Assembly (NCBI GenBank): GCA_020722405.1
Contig: DYKW01000072.1
Coordinates: 1-8,566 of the forward strand
Direction: 5' to 3'
Length of the DNA: 8,566 nucleotides
DNA from: Anaerolinea thermophila
GTDB lineage: Bacteria; Chloroflexota; Anaerolineae; Anaerolineales; DRKV01
Shown here in pieces: positions 5,893-8,566 of this stretch; the first letter of the stretch is position 1, and every line of letters starts with the position of its first letter. The notes under the pieces were generated by a model, which made no database searches, had not been told where the DNA came from, and saw nothing but the letters and a program-made list of their open reading frames with translations. The position numbers and the translations under genes are program-made.

Positions 5893-8485
5893 CGATTCTC
5901 TCCAGTCCGAAACGGGTATAGCGGTAAATAAACCGGCCTTGAGGGTCGGCCTGTATGGTCAGAGTATCAGTATCCTGGCTCACGAAATCGGCCTCTTCGG
6001 CTTCCAGTCCTTGGACAAGATGGCCCGGGAGATTGATCTCTTCGAGGTCTTGGCCGAAGGGTGAGGTAAATTTACCCCCCAAAAGTAGGCGGCGCTCATT
6101 GATGCCGAGACGGGTTGCCAGATGTCTTTCTATCGTAGAAGGAAACATGAAATCGCCAAAGTGCTTGTCGGGCATGGCGGCGGCATGGGCGGCGGATTGC
6201 TTCGCCCCACCAATGCCTTCGATGTGCTGGGTGTGTTTCGCCCAAGCATCGCTTTGCAACGTTTTCAGCCGGTCCGGGTGCGTGGCGGCTTCCACAAGTC
6301 TCCGGTTGTCGCGCGGGATTTCGATAGTGGGTGCCTTTGATGCCAGGTCGCGCGTCAGTTGCAGGATCCGCAGGTCTTCGTAGACAGTACCCAGCCCGGC
6401 GAGACCTCTGCGCTTGACCTCACCTGAACGGTTCAGGAACACAGAGAAGTCCTCTTCCTCAGGGAGCAGGACCGTGCAGATAGGTGTGGGACGAGGGCCG
6501 CGATCATGTCGATGCAGGCGGCCGATTCGCTGCAGGAGCACGTCAATAGGGCAGAGGTCGGATATCAGCCAATCAGAATCTATGTCAAGGCTCTGTTCCA
6601 GGGTCTGGGTGCCGATCAGGAGCACTGCCCCGGGAGAAGAGGCTTTGCCCAGCCTGGCGCTGACCTGCTTATCCATCAGCTCTCGATCGGGCCGGGCGAA
6701 GCGTCCGTGATGCGGGCAGCGATGGCCAGTGACCGTAAACAGAAGTGGCGCCAATTCCGCATCGGAATCGACCAGGCGGGTGAATTTTATGGCGCGGCTT
6801 ACGGTATTCATCACGACCAACACCCTCTGGCCCTGAATCATGGCCTCACGTAAACGGGGCAGCAAGGCCTCAGGCGCTTGCAGACAATCCTGCGGGTCCA
6901 GTCTGACGCTTTTGACATACCCGTGAGGGTCCGGGAGCGCCCGCAATGGTCCTACGGGCGCACCGAGGGCCGGGTAGGGTTGCGTTGCGGCATCCTCGAA
7001 AGGCTCCGGCGTCGGGGCATGGCCTCCTCCTGGTGAGAGATATTCAGCCCGAGCAGCACTGCCAAGGGTGGCGGAGAGGAGCAAAGCGCGCCCACCGGCC
7101 TTGAGATGCCGGTCAAGAAGCTTGCGCGCAAGGTATCGCATATAAACATCGGAACTATGCACCTCGTCGATGACCAGCAGGGAACGGTCCAGACAGGCAG
7201 CGCGCAAATGGGCATGTGGCACCTGAATAATCGAAAACAAGGCCTGGTCGATGGTGCCCACGGCTATAGGCGCAGCGAGGAAGCGCTTGGGACGTTCAGC
7301 AGCCCAGGCCCGTTCGCGCCGGAGCCGGTCATCCTCATGGCAGAGACGGGTCTCGGCAGGCAAGACATTCGTTGGCTCGCCGTCGATATGGGTATAACCT
7401 GGCACCGCAAGCAGGACAGGCGGGCAATCCTCGCCGAAAACGCGCTGCATGGCGGCAGTGACCCGGCCGTATAGTTCTCGCGCCGCAACGCGTGTGGGTA
7501 GGGCGAAGTAGAGTCCATCTACGAGCCCGACGGCAAAGAGCGCCAAAAAATGCATGAGTGCCGCTTCGGTCTTTCCCGAGCCGGTGTCCGACTCGGCGAC
7601 GAGAAGATGCGGAAGTTCAGCACTTGCCAATGCCGATTGCAAGGGGCGCGGCTTGGCATCGATGCCGAATACGGCCCCAAAAGGCGGAAATCTACGGGCT
7701 ATGTGAGAACGGGCCTGGGTCACATCAAGGCCAACTGCTGCGAGCGCCTTTTTTGCCTGCTGGCGTGACCATTCGATACGATCGCCCTCATGCTCGAAAG
7801 GGAAAAACGCCTCACTATGGGAGCCGAGCCAGTCGGCCAACATTATGAGGCCTGCAAAATGATGTTCGAGTGCGACGTTGACCTTGATAGCCTCAGACTT
7901 TTTTTGAAATGCTTCAGGGAAGACACTCCGCGCGGCCTCGCCCAGTGCGCGCAGTCCGTCGAAAGGATCAAGGTCATGGGTGGATTTCCAGTATTTGATC
8001 ATAGCCCTGGTATCGGCACTGTCTGCCGCATTCCAGTCAAAGGCGGGTTTCCCATGGTGGAAGACGGAAGCAAGCAGCATCCGGTGGAGATCTTCCTCTT
8101 CAGAGAACCATCCGGTCATGTCCTGAAGACCCAGCGCTTCATATGCATTGACAGCTAATTTCTCTTCGAAGAATAACGGCGCCACTTCCCTGACATGCCC
8201 TGCTGTGTTGCGTGCCAGATGGTCACGTTTTGCCTGGAATCCAATATTGCACTTGCCAAGATCATGAAGGAAGGCAATGACAGCCAAGCGTTCACATTGT
8301 GTATTGCTAAGGGGCTTACCCACCGCCTTTTCAATATTTTTTCTGATTCCAGGGAGTTCAACCAGGTTACGAAAGACCATTGCTACATCAAGGCAGTGAT
8401 CGGAAAGCGGTAGCCAGGACAGAACCTTGCCCGTGCTTTTATCTTGCAGGAGCTTACCCCAAAAGCCTTTAATGGGAGGTTTCAC
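5876..8485 (-). CDS. cas3: Cas3, CRISPR HD nuclease-DExH helicase
   Basis: This 869-residue protein is a full-length single-chain Cas3, recruited by Cascade-bound R-loops to nick and degrade target DNA. N-terminal HD domain: His30 (LSDHCLDVA), His74-Asp75 (FLHDLGK), His97 (AGHVRE), His143-His144 (FHHGKP) and Asp218 (LADWLG), an apparently complete metal-binding set. Helicase: Walker A TGSGKTEA (301-308), PTR (330-332), DEVH (440-443), SAT (471-473), GTQTLEQSLDID (625-636) and QRIGRLHRH (652-660). A Cas3 C-terminal domain follows. The start is GTG at 8485-8483; this frame has no ATG, GTG or TTG between it and the in-frame TAG at 8539-8537, and the next Met (residue 36) would remove His30. Its Shine-Dalgarno is poor, while a better one serves an out-of-frame ATG 25 nt upstream. 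The 3' end overlaps cse1. Confidence 0.96.
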   Translation of the reverse strand: MKPPIKGFWGKLLQDKSTGKVLSWLPLSDHCLDVAMVFRNLVELPGIRKNIEKAVGKPLSNTQCERLAVIAFLHDLGKCNIGFQAKRDHLARNTAGHVREVAPLFFEEKLAVNAYEALGLQDMTGWFSEEEDLHRMLLASVFHHGKPAFDWNAADSADTRAMIKYWKSTHDLDPFDGLRALGEAARSVFPEAFQKKSEAIKVNVALEHHFAGLIMLADWLGSHSEAFFPFEHEGDRIEWSRQQAKKALAAVGLDVTQARSHIARRFPPFGAVFGIDAKPRPLQSALASAELPHLLVAESDTGSGKTEAALMHFLALFAVGLVDGLYFALPTRVAARELYGRVTAAMQRVFGEDCPPVLLAVPGYTHIDGEPTNVLPAETRLCHEDDRLRRERAWAAERPKRFLAAPIAVGTIDQALFSIIQVPHAHLRAACLDRSLLVIDEVHSSDVYMRYLARKLLDRHLKAGGRALLLSATLGSAARAEYLSPGGGHAPTPEPFEDAATQPYPALGAPVGPLRALPDPHGYVKSVRLDPQDCLQAPEALLPRLREAMIQGQRVLVVMNTVSRAIKFTRLVDSDAELAPLLFTVTGHRCPHHGRFARPDRELMDKQVSARLGKASSPGAVLLIGTQTLEQSLDIDSDWLISDLCPIDVLLQRIGRLHRHDRGPRPTPICTVLLPEEEDFSVFLNRSGEVKRRGLAGLGTVYEDLRILQLTRDLASKAPTIEIPRDNRRLVEAATHPDRLKTLQSDAWAKHTQHIEGIGGAKQSAAHAAAMPDKHFGDFMFPSTIERHLATRLGINERRLLLGGKFTSPFGQDLEEINLPGHLVQGLEAEEADFVSQDTDTLTIQADPQGRFIYRYTRFGLERIDEPAR

Positions 8486-8510
8486 GGTCTTTTTCTCGCT
8501 TCTGTAACAT
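8469..8510 (-). other. Possible 13-codon leader ORF overlapping the cas3 start
   Basis: On the minus strand an ATG at 8510 opens a short frame (MLQKREKDRETSH, TAA at 8471-8469) that spans the cas3 GTG at 8485 in another frame. GGAGG at 8521-8517 lies six bases before this ATG, an ideal arrangement and much better than anything before the GTG. It could deliver ribosomes to cas3 by coupling. Alternatively it is the true cas3 start, disrupted by a one-base change in the A5 run at 8494-8490: with one A fewer, this ATG would read straight into cas3 and add eight residues. I cannot tell which from one sequence. Confidence 0.35.
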
Positions 8511-8516
8511 GTTCCA

Positions 8517-8521
8517 CCTCC
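8517..8521 (-). promoter_or_regulatory. Strong Shine-Dalgarno upstream of cas3, spaced for the out-of-frame ATG 8510
   Basis: GGAGG is followed by a 6-nt spacer and ATG (8510-8508). Relative to the cas3 GTG (8485) it is 31 nt away, too far for direct use. The remaining upstream bases (8522-8566) show no promoter I can support, so the operon promoter probably lies outside the window. Confidence 0.5.
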
Positions 8522-8566
8522 GGCCTCCCCTCGAGGCTATGTGCGTAGGCTGCTAGCGGTCTATCG

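Noticed and set aside
5539..5931. 130-codon open frame on the plus strand, antisense to cse1 and its junction with cas3
   Set aside because: Covered by the authentic cse1 frame; no ribosome-binding or domain evidence. The other plus-strand frames were rejected for the same reason.
8522..8566. Search for an operon promoter upstream of cas3
   Set aside because: No convincing -35/-10 pair on the minus strand in the few bases available; the promoter is probably outside the window.
1..8566. Search for accessory defence genes, transposases, tRNAs or a novel system within the locus
   Set aside because: Every base from 75 to 8485 belongs to a standard type I-E cas gene; no insertion, extra cistron or mobile-element end was seen.

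Overview
This window holds one complete type I-E (E. coli-type, Cascade) CRISPR-Cas locus, transcribed right to left on the minus strand. In transcription order it reads cas3, cse1/casA, cse2/casB, cas7e, cas5e, cas6e, cas1, cas2, then a short AT-rich leader and the first repeat of a CRISPR array that runs off the left edge. No credible gene lies on the plus strand. The organism is most likely a fairly GC-rich bacterium, probably a proteobacterium, judging by the I-E gene order, strong Shine-Dalgarno sequences and a G+C-rich hairpin repeat. The sequence does not let me name a genus.

Layout: 8566-8486 is an upstream stretch with a strong ribosome-binding site in front of an ATG that is out of frame with cas3. 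8485-5876 is Cas3 (HD nuclease plus DExH helicase). 5892-1227 encodes the five Cascade subunits. 1230-75 encodes the adaptation pair Cas1 and Cas2. 74-29 is the leader with a plausible pre-crRNA promoter. 28-1 is the leader-proximal repeat.

The genes are packed with almost no intergenic space: neighbours overlap by 38 nt or less, or are 5 nt apart at cas7 if its better-supported start is used. This implies one polycistronic mRNA with translational coupling. It differs from E. coli K-12, where cas3 is separated from cse1.

How the parts work together: Cas6e cuts the pre-crRNA at the repeat hairpin. Cas7e, Cas5e, Cse2, Cse1 and Cas6e assemble on the crRNA as Cascade. Cse1 recognises the PAM and recruits Cas3, which nicks and unwinds target DNA. 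Cas1-Cas2 insert new spacers at the leader-repeat boundary. All catalytic motifs I looked for in Cas3 and Cas1 are present, so the module looks intact. I see no undescribed system. The points that merit a second look are the cas3 translation start, the very compact leader, and the divergence of Cse1 and Cas6e from the E. coli proteins.
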